Assembly: GCF_000972785.3 (NCBI RefSeq) | Contig: NZ_CP011253.3 | Coordinates: 1,798,001-1,862,000, forward strand | Direction of reading: 5' to 3' | DNA from: Pandoraea oxalativorans | GTDB lineage: Bacteria > Pseudomonadota > Gammaproteobacteria > Burkholderiales > Burkholderiaceae | DNA: 64,000 bases | In this document: positions 19,221-28,037 of the stretch, one piece after another | Position numbering within the stretch: the stretch's first letter is position 1 | Layout of the letters: each line of letters begins with the position of its first letter | Program-made: the position numbers and the translations under genes | Notes under the pieces: generated by a model | Told to the model about the DNA's origin: nothing | The model's input: only the letters and a program-made list of their open reading frames with translations | The model's database searches: none

Positions 19221-20354
19221 TCAGGCTGCGGCCGGCAGGTTCGCCAATACCGCGTGCGGATCGTGGTAGACGAGTCCCAGCGCGTCGGTCACCCCGCGGT
19301 TCGTCACCATACCGCGCGCGACGTTCAGTCCGGCCAGCAAATGCGGATCGGCGCGCATGGCGGCCACGGCCCCGTGATCGGCCAGTTGCAGAATGAATGG
19401 AAGTGTCACGTTGTTCAGGGCAAAAGTCGACGTGCGCGGCACGCCCCCCGGCATGTTGGCGACGCAGTAGTGCACCACGCCTTCGACCACGTAGACCGGG
19501 TCCGCATGCGTGGTCGCGTGCGACGTCTCACAGCAACCGCCCTGATCGATGGCGACGTCCACGATCACGGCACCCTTGCGCATCAGACCCAGCATCGCCC
19601 GGGTGATGAGCTTGGGGGCGGCGGCGCCTGGGATCAGGACGCCACCGATGACCAGGTCGGCATCGCGCAAATGCGTTTCGATTGCGTGCTGCGTCGAATA
19701 GACCGTTTGCACACGTCCCCCGAACTGGGCACTCAGCCGCCGCAACGCGTCGACCGATTTGTCGATGACCGTGACCTGCGCCCCGATGCCGACGGCCACG
19801 GTCGCAGCATTCGTACCCACGACACCGCCGCCGAGAATGACGACCTTGCCCGCCTCGACGCCGGGCACACCCGAGAGCAGCAAGCCAAGCCCGCCATGCG
19901 TCTTTTCGAGCGCAGTTGCGCCAGCCTGGATGGACATGCGGCCCGCGACTTCGGACATGGGCGCAAGCAGCGGCAGGCCGCCATTTGCGGACGTCACGGT
20001 TTCGTACGCGATGCACGTCGCGCCGCTCTTGATCAAATCGTTGGTTTGCTCGGGATCGGGGGCGAGGTGGAGATACGTGAAGAGCGTGTGATGAGGCCGC
20101 AATCTGGCGCGCTCGACAGCCTGCGGCTCCTTGACCTTGACGATGAGTTCGGCGCGATCGAAGACGTCGACAGCGTTGGCAGCGATGCGGGCCCCTGCGG
20201 TGGCGTAGGCCGTGTCGTCCATCCCGATGCCTTCGCCGGCCTGCGTCTCGATCCACACCTCGTGCCCGCGTGCCACCACTTCGCGTACGGCTGCGGGCGT
20301 CATGCCTACGCGATACTCGTGGTTCTTGATCTCCTTGGGTACACCGATCTTCAT
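19221..20354 (-). CDS. ald: Alanine dehydrogenase
   Basis: 377 aa. It converts L-alanine to pyruvate and ammonia with NAD+. It opens with the family signature [20 protein letters not shown] and has the substrate Lys/His region ([18 protein letters not shown]). The NAD-binding Rossmann motif ([22 protein letters not shown]) lies at about 168-189. ATG 20354 follows an AAGGAG site; the longer open frame to 20429 crosses the dadA terminator. It lies downstream of dadA on the same strand but is separated by that terminator. The pair therefore handles L- and D-alanine to pyruvate. Confidence 0.95.
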   Translation of the reverse strand: MKIGVPKEIKNHEYRVGMTPAAVREVVARGHEVWIETQAGEGIGMDDTAYATAGARIAANAVDVFDRAELIVKVKEPQAVERARLRPHHTLFTYLHLAPDPEQTNDLIKSGATCIAYETVTSANGGLPLLAPMSEVAGRMSIQAGATALEKTHGGLGLLLSGVPGVEAGKVVILGGGVVGTNAATVAVGIGAQVTVIDKSVDALRRLSAQFGGRVQTVYSTQHAIETHLRDADLVIGGVLIPGAAAPKLITRAMLGLMRKGAVIVDVAIDQGGCCETSHATTHADPVYVVEGVVHYCVANMPGGVPRTSTFALNNVTLPFILQLADHGAVAAMRADPHLLAGLNVARGMVTNRGVTDALGLVYHDPHAVLANLPAAA

Positions 20355-20417
20355 GATGCGTCTCCTTTGTTGTGATGTGACTACGAACAGCGAATTCGAC
20401 AACACGTGATGCCCAAA

Positions 20418-20442
20418 CAAAAACGGCACCCGAAGGTGCCGT
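20418..20442 (-). terminator. Terminator of dadA
   Basis: On the minus strand ACGGCACC-TTCG-GGTGCCGT is followed by TTTTTGTTT, 9 bp beyond the dadA stop. It separates dadA from ald. Confidence 0.85.
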
Positions 20443-20450
20443 CTGGAAGG

Positions 20451-21737
20451 TCAGGCGAAGGCCGGTTCGGCCTGCGCGTGGGACGCGCCACTGTAGCGCG
20501 CCACCGATAGATCGTCGGCCAGAATGGCCGGGCGGCGTCCCGACATCAGGTCGGCCAGCAGTTGGCCCGAACCGCACGACATCGTCCAGCCGAGCGTGCC
20601 GTGTCCCGTGTTCAGGAACAGGTTACGCAGCGCTGTCGCGCCGACGATCGGCGTGCCGTCCGGTGTCATCGGGCGCAGGCCTGTCCAGAAAGACGCTTCC
20701 GCCGTGTTGCCGGCACCCGGGTACAGATCGTTCACGACCATCTCCAGCGTGGCGCGCCGCGCCGGGTTAAGGCGCTTGTTGTAACCCACGACTTCTGCCA
20801 TGCCGCCGACGCGGATACGGTCGTCGAAGCGCGTCACCGCGATCTTGTAGGTTTCATCCAGGATGGTGGAAACCGGGGCGCGCGATGCGTCGACGATCGG
20901 TACGGTAATCGAGTAGCCCTTGAGCGGATACACCGGAATATCGACGATCCCGCGCAGGAACGGCGTGGAGTACGAACCGAGCGCAACGACATAGGCGTCC
21001 GCACGTTGCAGCGAACCGGCGCACACCACGCCATCGATCTTGTCGCCGACGACGTTCAGGCCGTCGACCGGCATGTTGTAGCGGAATTTCACGCCTAGCG
21101 CTTCAGCCATGGCCGCCAGACGCGTCGTGAACATCTGGCAGTCGCCGGTTTCGTCGTTCGGCAGGCGCAGGCCGCCGGTCAGCTTGTGCGACACCGCTGC
21201 CAGTGCCGGTTCTGCGCTCGCGAGCGCCTTGCTGTCCAGGAGTTCGAACGGCACGCCGGCCTCTTCGAGTACAGCGATATCGCGCGCCGCGTTCTCGAGT
21301 TGATCTTCGGTCCGGAACAATTGGAGCGTGCCTGCCTGACGGCCCTCGTAAGCGATGCCGGTCTCTGCGCGCAGTTCACGGAAACAGTCGCGGCTGTACT
21401 CGGCGATCCGCACCATGCGTTCCTTGTTGACGGAATAGCGCTCGGGCGTGCAATTGCGCAGCATCTGATAGAGCCACTTCAATTGCGTGAGCGTGCCGTC
21501 CGGACGAATGGCGAGCGGGGCGTGTTTCTGGAATAGCCACTTGACGGCTTTTGCCGGAATCCCCGGTGCGGCCCACGGGGACGCGTATCCGGGCGAAATC
21601 TGACCAGCGTTGCCGAAGCTGGTTTCGAGCGCCGGTCCTGCCTGACGGTCGAGCACCGTGACGTCATGCCCGGCCTTTGCCAGGTAGTAGGCGCTCGTTA
21701 CGCCGATGACGCCGCTGCCGAGAACGATGACCTTCAT
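20451..21737 (-). CDS. dadA: D-amino acid dehydrogenase, FAD-dependent
   Basis: 428 aa, the normal length. It oxidatively deaminates D-amino acids (mainly D-alanine) at the membrane, feeding electrons to the respiratory chain. The FAD dinucleotide motif [17 protein letters not shown] is at residues 7-23. The DadA-type segments [20 protein letters not shown] (40-59) and the C-terminal [20 protein letters not shown] are intact. It is transcribed divergently from an Lrp/AsnC-type regulator 104 bp away, which is the usual arrangement for DadA control. Confidence 0.95.
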   Translation of the reverse strand: MKVIVLGSGVIGVTSAYYLAKAGHDVTVLDRQAGPALETSFGNAGQISPGYASPWAAPGIPAKAVKWLFQKHAPLAIRPDGTLTQLKWLYQMLRNCTPERYSVNKERMVRIAEYSRDCFRELRAETGIAYEGRQAGTLQLFRTEDQLENAARDIAVLEEAGVPFELLDSKALASAEPALAAVSHKLTGGLRLPNDETGDCQMFTTRLAAMAEALGVKFRYNMPVDGLNVVGDKIDGVVCAGSLQRADAYVVALGSYSTPFLRGIVDIPVYPLKGYSITVPIVDASRAPVSTILDETYKIAVTRFDDRIRVGGMAEVVGYNKRLNPARRATLEMVVNDLYPGAGNTAEASFWTGLRPMTPDGTPIVGATALRNLFLNTGHGTLGWTMSCGSGQLLADLMSGRRPAILADDLSVARYSGASHAQAEPAFA

Positions 21738-21821
21738 TGCGTTGACTCCTGTAAAACCATAGTTATGCAGTAATAATTCGCATGCTATTCTCGCAATCGT
21801 AGGTTTAGTTAATGTATATGG

Positions 21822-21833
21822 CCTGAATTCAGG
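21822..21833. promoter_or_regulatory. CCTGAATTCAGG palindrome in the dadA/lrp intergenic region
   Basis: A perfect 12-bp palindrome that overlaps the ribosome site of the Lrp-type gene. The 104-bp gap around it is unusually AT-rich for this genome, as expected for Lrp-family binding. A role as autoregulatory site is inference. Confidence 0.35.
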
Positions 21834-21841
21834 AAAAAATC

Positions 21842-22330
21842 ATGAGAGTTCAGCAGCAATCCGTCCGAACACTGGACCGGCTCGACCGACGCATCCTGAC
21901 GTTGCTCCAACAGGACGGCCGAATGTCGATGAAGGACCTGTCGGAGCAGGTTGGTCTGTCCATCACGCCATGTATCGAGCGCGTGAAACGCATGGAGCGG
22001 GACGGCGTGATCATGGGCTACTTCGCCCGCGTCAATCCGGCGGCGCTGGGCGCGGCACTGCTGGTGTTCGTCGAAATCACGCTCGACCATAAATCCGGCA
22101 ACATGTTCGACCAGTTCCGCAGGGAAGTGCTGCGCATTCCGGAGGTCATGGAGTGCCACCTGATTTCGGGGGATTTCGACTATCTGATCAAGGCGCGTAT
22201 CCGCGAGATGTCCGAGTATCGGAAGTTGCTGGGCGACATTCTTCTTCAACTGCCCGGGGCCGTGCAGTCGAAAAGTTACGTTGTCATGGAGGAAATCAAG
22301 GAAACGCTCACCGTTCATGTCGACGAGTGA
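21842..22330 (+). CDS. Lrp/AsnC-family transcriptional regulator, probable activator of dadA
   Basis: 162 aa. An AsnC-type HTH (LDRLDRRILTLLQQDGRMS, then LSEQVGLSITPCIERVKRME, about residues 10-55) is followed by the RAM ligand-binding domain ending in SYVVMEEIKETL. It resembles the Lrp/BkdR subgroup, which senses small amino acids. The gene is divergent from dadA and convergent with the radical SAM gene, 10 bp away. Control of dadA in response to alanine is inferred from position and family. Confidence 0.88.
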   Translation: MRVQQQSVRTLDRLDRRILTLLQQDGRMSMKDLSEQVGLSITPCIERVKRMERDGVIMGYFARVNPAALGAALLVFVEITLDHKSGNMFDQFRREVLRIPEVMECHLISGDFDYLIKARIREMSEYRKLLGDILLQLPGAVQSKSYVVMEEIKETLTVHVDE

Positions 22331-22339
22331 GGGGGGCGG

Positions 22340-23518
22340 CTAAAAAAGTGGCATCTGCGGATCTGCCGTATTCGCCGGTCCGCTGGTGACGGCTTGCCGG
22401 TCAGGACGCGCGCGACGACTGTAATTCGGCCCATTCCCGTCACTGGCCTGTGGGGGCAGTTCCGGGACGCAGAACTGATCGTTTCTCAATGGCGGTCTGG
22501 CCTGATTGAGTCCCAACTTGCGTGCGGTCAGGTGAAAGCGCTGCCGAATCAGTTCGGCGTGTAATCCGGTGCCTTTCATCCGTGTACCGAACTCCGAGCT
22601 GTTGTGCTTTCCGTCACGCACTTGCTCGATCAGGCTCATAACGTGGCGAGCCCGCAACGGGTAATTGGCTTCCAGCCATTCAACGAAGACGTCGTGCACT
22701 TCTCTGGGAAGTCGCAACATCACGTATGCCGCGTAGGTTGCGCCGGCATCGGCTGCAGTCGTCAGCACTCGCTCGATATCGAAATCGGTCAGCGCAGGCA
22801 CGATCGGCGCGACGATGACGCCTGTCGGAATACCGGCATCCGTCAGCTTGCGGATGGCGTCGATGCGTCGCGACGGCGTGTTCGCGCGCGGTTCCATCTT
22901 GCGGGCGATATCCGCATCTAGCGTTCCCACCGAAATGAAGACCCGTGCCAGACCGCGCGCGGCCATGCGCGAAAGAATGTCGATGTCGCGCGTGACGAGC
23001 GCCGATTTGGTGGTGATGCCGACAGGGTGCCCAAAACGCTCCAGCACTTCCAGGACGCTGCGCGTGATCCCGTATTCCCGCTCGATTGGCTGATAGGGAT
23101 CCGTGTTTGCGCCAAGCGCAAGCAATGCGGGTTGGTAACCGCGCTTGCGCAACTCGGCGTCAAGACGCTCTGCCGCATTGTGTTTCGCGTACAAACGGGT
23201 CTCGAAGTCAAGGCCCGGAGAGAGTCCCAGGTAGGCGTGCGTGGGGCGCGCAAAGCAATAGGTGCAGCCGTGCTCACATCCACGGTAGGGATTGATCGAG
23301 CGATCGAACGGAATGTCCGCCGAGGTGTTACGGGAGATGATCGTTCGCGCATTTTCCAGTGCGACCTGGGTCACGAATTTGACTTCGCATTCTTGGGCAG
23401 CGTCTGATTCATGACGGGTTTCATCGCTCTCGCGCCGGAACGCCGAAAAGCGCGATTCGAGATTGGCGGTGGCGCCTCGGCCCTTGCGCGACGGGGGCGG
23501 CGCGAATGAGGATGCCAT
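22340..23518 (-). CDS. PA0069-family radical SAM protein, SOS-controlled
   Basis: 392 aa. The radical SAM cluster motif CEHGCTYC (about residues 81-88) lies within NPYRGCEHGCTYCFARPTHA. This places it in the PA0069 group of COG1533, related to spore photoproduct lyase. The reaction is not established. ATG 23518 has an AGGAG site. A near-consensus LexA box lies 68-87 bp upstream with a TATAAT overlapping its edge. From memory, PA0069 of Pseudomonas aeruginosa is a LexA-regulon gene, so this control seems conserved and points to a DNA-damage role. The C-terminal 70 residues are low in conservation and may be disordered. Confidence 0.88.
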   Translation of the reverse strand: MASSFAPPPSRKGRGATANLESRFSAFRRESDETRHESDAAQECEVKFVTQVALENARTIISRNTSADIPFDRSINPYRGCEHGCTYCFARPTHAYLGLSPGLDFETRLYAKHNAAERLDAELRKRGYQPALLALGANTDPYQPIEREYGITRSVLEVLERFGHPVGITTKSALVTRDIDILSRMAARGLARVFISVGTLDADIARKMEPRANTPSRRIDAIRKLTDAGIPTGVIVAPIVPALTDFDIERVLTTAADAGATYAAYVMLRLPREVHDVFVEWLEANYPLRARHVMSLIEQVRDGKHNSSEFGTRMKGTGLHAELIRQRFHLTARKLGLNQARPPLRNDQFCVPELPPQASDGNGPNYSRRARPDRQAVTSGPANTADPQMPLF

Positions 23519-23581
23519 GACTCATCTCCTGAATTAGCTGTCCCTGTCGCGGCCGTCGGACGGCAGCAGGGAATGCTTGTC

Positions 23582-23605
23582 ATTATACTGTGTTTTTATA
23601 CAGTA
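23582..23605. promoter_or_regulatory. LexA box with overlapping minus-strand TATAAT
   Basis: TACTGT-GTTTTTAT-ACAGTA at 23586-23605 matches the CTGT-N8-ACAG SOS operator with extended arms. On the minus strand a TATAAT (23587-23582) overlaps its edge and serves the radical SAM gene. On the plus strand a AAAGGAG site and ATG (23624) follow within 20 bp, so the box might also control a short plus-strand frame. Confidence 0.85.
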
Positions 23606-23737
23606 TTGAGGCAAAGGAGAAACATGAAGACTGGGGTGAATCGGGTGAGCGGCATCCCGCTGGCACTGGTCGGACCTGCGGCGCTGACGATCCAGGCCGC
23701 AGCGATAGGGTGGGCTGTTTGGGAGGCTTGGCTGAAC

Positions 23738-24673
23738 CTATGTGTGACTGCCGGGCGTGACCGGAGGGATAAAGGGCGCGATCGCCCGTGCGATGTCGTC
23801 GAGGGCGGCGTTGTCCGGGGTCGGACGCTGACGCGCCAGATGAATGGCGCGCAGGGTCAACAGCGAGTAAAGCGTTGCATGATTGCCGCCCATGGCTGCG
23901 AGCGCTTCGACGTGGCGGGCAACGATATTGGCGTCGCCGCGCGACACCGGTCCGGCAAGCGCGCCCGGGAGCCCGCGTTCGCGCGCAGCGTTGAGCGTGC
24001 CCATGACCAGCGGCCACATAGCATCTTGCGCATCGCCCTCGGGCATGCCGATGGACTTCCAGAGGTGAGTCGCCTCGTCGAGCAGGCAGAGCAGAAAGCT
24101 GGCGGCATAGTTGGCGCCCGCGTGGTATCGCATGCGCTCGCCCGCGGGGATCGACAACGGGCGGCAGCCCATATCGCCCGCGAGACGCTGAAGAATGTCG
24201 TTCAGCGGCGCTTCGGCCTCGATGGTGATCGCACATCCCTGCAAGCGGGTCGCATCGTCGTCGAGTCCGGCGAAAAGAAAAAGCGGATGAAAGCCGCCAA
24301 TTTGTGCGCCGTGGCGCGTCGCGGGCGTAAGCAGCCCGACATCGGATGCGCCGCTGCAATGCACCAGTGCCTGGCCCGCTCGCGGCGTGAGGTGCGCAGC
24401 GCAAGTCGCTATGGCGTCGTCAGGCACCGTCAGGAAGACCAGATCGGCGCGCGAAAAGACGTCGCTCATGGTCTCCGACCGTTCGAAGGCGCGGGCCTCA
24501 CAATCAGGCAAGGCCGTCGCAATGCGGCTCGAACTGTCGATATGCCGGCTAGCAACGATCGTCACTTCGTATCCGGCTCGGGTTGCGGCTTGCGCGAGCG
24601 CACGAGCCACACGCCCGGCACCGATGAAGCCCAGCGTCGGCCGATGGGAAGGGGCGGTGGGAGTGGGCGTCAC
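23738..24673 (-). CDS. Rossmann-like / DUF2520 domain protein
   Basis: 311 aa. An N-terminal NAD(P)-binding Rossmann domain has the motif GFIGAGRVARALAQAATRAG (residues about 15-34) and VFLTVPDDAI. A C-terminal helical DUF2520 domain (from about 155) contains AGANYAASFLLCLLDEA. The layout resembles 6-phosphogluconate dehydrogenase or ketopantoate reductase-like enzymes. No reaction is established. It is followed on the same strand by other small genes in the opposite order (TM2, META), with about 10-bp gaps, so these may form one transcript from upstream. Confidence 0.85.
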   Translation of the reverse strand: MTPTPTAPSHRPTLGFIGAGRVARALAQAATRAGYEVTIVASRHIDSSSRIATALPDCEARAFERSETMSDVFSRADLVFLTVPDDAIATCAAHLTPRAGQALVHCSGASDVGLLTPATRHGAQIGGFHPLFLFAGLDDDATRLQGCAITIEAEAPLNDILQRLAGDMGCRPLSIPAGERMRYHAGANYAASFLLCLLDEATHLWKSIGMPEGDAQDAMWPLVMGTLNAARERGLPGALAGPVSRGDANIVARHVEALAAMGGNHATLYSLLTLRAIHLARQRPTPDNAALDDIARAIAPFIPPVTPGSHT

Positions 24674-24682
24674 GATCGGTTT

Positions 24683-25132
24683 TTACTGCGACAAGCGGTT
24701 CGGCGTGTCGTGGATCTCAAAGTAGGTTTGAAATGCAACGGCCAAACCGACCATCATCAGCATGGCGCCCACAAACAGCGACACGCTGACGATGATGACC
24801 GCGATCCAGCCCGACCGCGACTTGTTCGAGACGTGGGTGTTGAACTGCGCGTTCCAGCGCTCGTCTGGACGCAAGCCGTAGACAATCGCGGCGAGAAACG
24901 CCGAAAAAAGCGAAATGGCGCCCAGAATCGTGAGTATCCATCCGGAAACGGAATGCAGTTCGCTCGTGACCAGAAGTCCCCAGCCGGCTACGCCGCATGC
25001 CGAACCCACAATGTGGGCCCAGCCGAAGCGGTCTCGCACGCCATACAGATAGAAGCGATGCAGGCCGAGCGTGCCGAACAGCATGGCGAGACCGGCGGTC
25101 AGGGTTTTGGACTTGTAAGCGACTGCGTTCAT
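24683..25132 (-). CDS. TM2-domain membrane protein
   Basis: 149 aa. The N-terminal TM2 pattern (KTLTAGLAMLFGTLGLHRFYLYG, residues about 9-31) is followed by three more hydrophobic helices; the last covers about 110-135. TM2 proteins are small inner-membrane proteins with no settled function. The gap to the META/DUF4377 gene upstream is 9 bp and to the DUF2520 gene downstream is 9 bp, which suggests co-transcription. Confidence 0.85.
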   Translation of the reverse strand: MNAVAYKSKTLTAGLAMLFGTLGLHRFYLYGVRDRFGWAHIVGSACGVAGWGLLVTSELHSVSGWILTILGAISLFSAFLAAIVYGLRPDERWNAQFNTHVSNKSRSGWIAVIIVSVSLFVGAMLMMVGLAVAFQTYFEIHDTPNRLSQ

Positions 25133-25141
25133 TTGGAATGG

Positions 25142-25954
25142 TTATCGAGCAGGCGTTTCCCGAATGACTTCGACGAGCGTCCAGCGCATGCTCGACGCGT
25201 CAGCGGGCGGATTGGTGACAGGTTCGCCGTGAATTTTCACGCGGTATTCTACGCCGGGCTTCCACTCGAAGCCATCGATGTGGGCATACCAGAGTTCCCA
25301 TTGCGATTTGCCGGAGTCGTCGGGGGCGCGCACACGCAAGCACTTGCGCGGTGCCACGCCGACACAGTCCGCCATCTGCGAATCGACATCGAGAATGCGA
25401 TCTTCCGTCGCCGCCGTGCCGCTCGCACCAGCCACCGTGCGGTTGAGCAACGTTTGGGATGCATAGGTGAGTGTCGGTCCGTTCGGTGCGCTCAGAATCA
25501 ATTGCGTGTCGCGGCGCTCGAAGCGCGTCATGCTGGCGAGCGTCTTGAGGTAGCGGTCTTCGAAAGCCATCGAATCCGGGCAGGCCATGCGTGTTGCTGC
25601 CGGGGTTTGGATGCTGAGTTGTCCCTTGCCGGGGCCGATCGTGTATTGCCCAAAGATGCGATTACAGCCGCCGGTGCCGGAGTAAGCCCCCTTGTCGTTG
25701 AACGTCAGATTGATGGCGCGGCCTTCCGGCAGGTTCGGCGCGTCGCTCGTGCCTTCCCATTTCATCAACTGCCAGGTGCCGAGAATGTCGGCAGGGGCGG
25801 TCGCTGCTGCGGCGTTATCCGGCGTACCCGATGCGGGATTGGCACCTCCTCCGGACGGCGCCGCACAACCGGCCAGCATGGCGGCAGGCACGAGGAGCGT
25901 GACCAGATACGAAGTCAACGAGGGGGGCAGAAACGAGAGTAGGCGTTGAGTCAT
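25142..25954 (-). CDS. META and DUF4377 domain lipoprotein
   Basis: 270 aa from ATG 25954. A lipoprotein signal has the lipobox LAGC at about residues 27-30. A META/HslJ-type domain (ILGTWQLMKWEG ... GCNRIFGQYTIGPGKGQLSI) covers about 55-160, and a DUF4377 domain (LRVRAPDDSGKSQWELWYAH to the end) follows. HslJ-like proteins are linked to stress or drug tolerance in other bacteria. The frame is open further upstream to 26128, but only the inner ATG gives a lipoprotein signal. Confidence 0.87.
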   Translation of the reverse strand: MTQRLLSFLPPSLTSYLVTLLVPAAMLAGCAAPSGGGANPASGTPDNAAAATAPADILGTWQLMKWEGTSDAPNLPEGRAINLTFNDKGAYSGTGGCNRIFGQYTIGPGKGQLSIQTPAATRMACPDSMAFEDRYLKTLASMTRFERRDTQLILSAPNGPTLTYASQTLLNRTVAGASGTAATEDRILDVDSQMADCVGVAPRKCLRVRAPDDSGKSQWELWYAHIDGFEWKPGVEYRVKIHGEPVTNPPADASSMRWTLVEVIRETPAR

Positions 25955-26137
25955 GATGTTGTTTGGGCGTAGTTGCGAAGAGGGCAGGGACGGCGAAAAC
26001 GTCGCGCTGAACGTGGGGCAATGTGTTATGGCGGTGCCGTGAGTACCATTCATCGTTGACCGGGCAGGCTTGGGGTCAGTTCCTTGCGTAGGTCTGACGA
26101 TATTTCCCATTGGTGTGAAATGTGTCATCGCGGGACC

Positions 26138-27286
26138 TCATGGCTTTCGGTACGTGATTCGATATATTGCGCCGGCATGGTCGTCGCTGATCAGGAGCGA
26201 TCCGTCCGGCAGGGTCAGCAGATCGACGGGGCGACCCCACACGGCGTCACCGTCACCCAACCATCCCTGCGCAAAAACTTCCTGCTTGCTGACGTTGCCT
26301 TTCGCATCCAGAACCACGCGAACGACCCGGTATCCCACTTTGCTGCTCCGATTCCACGAACCGTGCTCAGCAATAAAGATACTGCCGCGATAATCGTCCG
26401 GGAACTGCTTGCCTGTGTAGAAGCGCATGCCGAGGGCGGCTACGTGGGCACCCAGTTTGGCCATGGGAGGCGAAAAAGTGCGGCACGCCTTTTCGCGGCC
26501 GAAGTCGGGGGCGGGGACATCACCGGCGTGGCAGTACGGAAACCCAAGATGCTCCCCTGTGCGCGTTAACCGGTTGAGTTCGTCGTCGGGAACGTCGTCG
26601 CCGAGCATATCGCGACCGTTGTCGGTGAACCATAACGCATTGGTGCCGGGCTGCCAGTCGAACCCCACTGTGTTGCGCACGCCGCGGGCGACGACCCGCC
26701 AGTCCGTACCGTCGGGCTTCATGCTGCCGATCATCGCGTAACGATTCTCGTCGCGCTTGCAGACATTGCAGGGTGCGCCGACGCTAACGTAGAGACGCTG
26801 GTCCGGGCCGAAGGCGATATATCGCCAGCCCTGGTGGCTTTCGGTGGGAAGTTTGTCGTAGACGACGGTGGGTTTGCCTGGGTTGTCGAGATGGTTTTCG
26901 ATGTCATCGAGTCTGACGATGTGCGACACGGCCGATATATAGAGAGCGCCATTGCGCATCGCGACGCCGACGGGCATGTTCAGGCCTGACGCCACTGTGC
27001 GGACCTTGGCCGCGTAGGCGCGCGATGGATCGAGCGTAATGGCGTAAACGTTGCCCTGCGCCCGGCTTCCGACAAACAACGTGCCTCTCGAACCTAACGC
27101 CATGCCTCGAGCCCCGGGCACCTGGTCGGAAAGGACTTCGACGTAGAAGCCTTGAGGTAGCGAGAGGCGCTCGATGGGAAGGGCGTCGCGCGCCGTCGCC
27201 AGTTGCGGGGCGCACGTCAGCGCGGTGCTTACCAGGACGGCTACGCGTGTCACGGCAAAACACGTGGCGAACTTCGTCGCAGTCAT
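26138..27286 (-). CDS. PQQ-dependent sugar dehydrogenase-type beta-propeller, secreted
   Basis: About 382 aa from ATG 27286, which begins a signal peptide (cleavage near ATARD). The body is a soluble glucose/sorbosone dehydrogenase-type beta-propeller, with GLNMPVGVAMRNGALYIS, a RNTVGFDWQPGTNALWFTDNG segment and a C-terminal GRPVDLLTLPDGSLLISDDH. This family oxidises aldose sugars or related compounds using PQQ, although many members are uncharacterised. A CNVC pair (residues about 171-174) is unusual. It stands alone, divergent from rpsP. Confidence 0.82.
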   Translation of the reverse strand: MTATKFATCFAVTRVAVLVSTALTCAPQLATARDALPIERLSLPQGFYVEVLSDQVPGARGMALGSRGTLFVGSRAQGNVYAITLDPSRAYAAKVRTVASGLNMPVGVAMRNGALYISAVSHIVRLDDIENHLDNPGKPTVVYDKLPTESHQGWRYIAFGPDQRLYVSVGAPCNVCKRDENRYAMIGSMKPDGTDWRVVARGVRNTVGFDWQPGTNALWFTDNGRDMLGDDVPDDELNRLTRTGEHLGFPYCHAGDVPAPDFGREKACRTFSPPMAKLGAHVAALGMRFYTGKQFPDDYRGSIFIAEHGSWNRSSKVGYRVVRVVLDAKGNVSKQEVFAQGWLGDGDAVWGRPVDLLTLPDGSLLISDDHAGAIYRITYRKP

Positions 27287-27538
27287 CCGGGTGCCCCGAG
27301 CTACGCCGACATGGGAGGTCGCAACGAATTGAGGCGTTTCATGGGTTTGAGGGGTTGGACCGATCAGGCGAACAACCCGGCGAACCTCCCGCGCGGCAAT
27401 CTGCGCGTGCCGTGGCAGGCGGAATGGGAATGAGTATCCATCGGGAAATCGTCGCATGCAGGGCTCGCTTCACACCAAGGATGCGTGCATTGTAGACCAG
27501 CGGTTATCGGGCGCTGGCGCCGGCGCACAAGCCCCCTA

Positions 27539-27556
27539 ATATAGGCGTGCCTATAT
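27539..27556. promoter_or_regulatory. Inverted repeat ATATAGGC-GT-GCCTATAT upstream of rpsP
   Basis: Perfect 8-bp arms with a 2-bp centre, flanked by CCCC and GGGG, between the divergent rpsP and sugar dehydrogenase genes and about 30 bp above the rpsP -35. It is a regulator-binding candidate; no regulator is known. Confidence 0.4.
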
Positions 27557-27584
27557 GGGGTGTACTTTCCCTTTGGCGAAGTGT

Positions 27585-27613
27585 TTGTTTTGACGAGGGT
27601 TTTGCGCTATAAT
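27585..27613 (+). promoter_or_regulatory. Predicted promoter of the rpsP operon
   Basis: TTGTTT (27585-27590), a 17-bp spacer and a perfect TATAAT (27608-27613), about 46 bp before rpsP. Confidence 0.55.
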
Positions 27614-27658
27614 CACGCGTTTTCTGTCCGAACACTTCTGGATTCACAAGGATTTAAT

Positions 27659-27910
27659 ATGGTCGTTATCCGCCTGGCTCGCGGCGGCGCGAAGAAGCGC
27701 CCGTTCTACAACATCGTTGCAACCGACTCGCGTAACCGTCGCGATGGCCGCTTCATCGAGCGTATTGGCTTCTACAACCCGGTCGCTGCCGAAGGCACGG
27801 AAGGTCTGCGCATCGCTCAAGACCGTCTGACGTACTGGCAAGGCGTTGGCGCACAACTGTCGCCGACCGTGGCTCGTCTGATCAAGCAAGGCGCCAAGGC
27901 TGCTGCCTAA
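27659..27910 (+). CDS. rpsP: 30S ribosomal protein S16
   Basis: 83 aa, the normal size. The conserved N-terminus [20 protein letters not shown] and the [12 protein letters not shown] motif identify S16, which stabilises 16S rRNA during 30S assembly. ATG 27659 follows AAGGAT. First gene of rpsP-rimM-trmD-rplS, the conserved proteobacterial order. Confidence 0.97.
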   Translation: MVVIRLARGGAKKRPFYNIVATDSRNRRDGRFIERIGFYNPVAAEGTEGLRIAQDRLTYWQGVGAQLSPTVARLIKQGAKAAA

Positions 27911-28037
27911 GCTTTCAGATAGTCGAGTGGTACGCATTGCTGTCAGTTTGCCGATGGCATGAGAATTGAACGGCGGTGCATGCTCTAGAGCAATCTGGGG
28001 CACGCATCGCCGTGTGTTCGTCACAAGGTTGGATTGC

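Noticed and set aside
23573..25942. 789-codon plus-strand open frame
   Set aside because: It runs antisense through the DUF2520, TM2 and META genes. Only its first 50 codons are free of overlap, which is treated as a separate weak finding.
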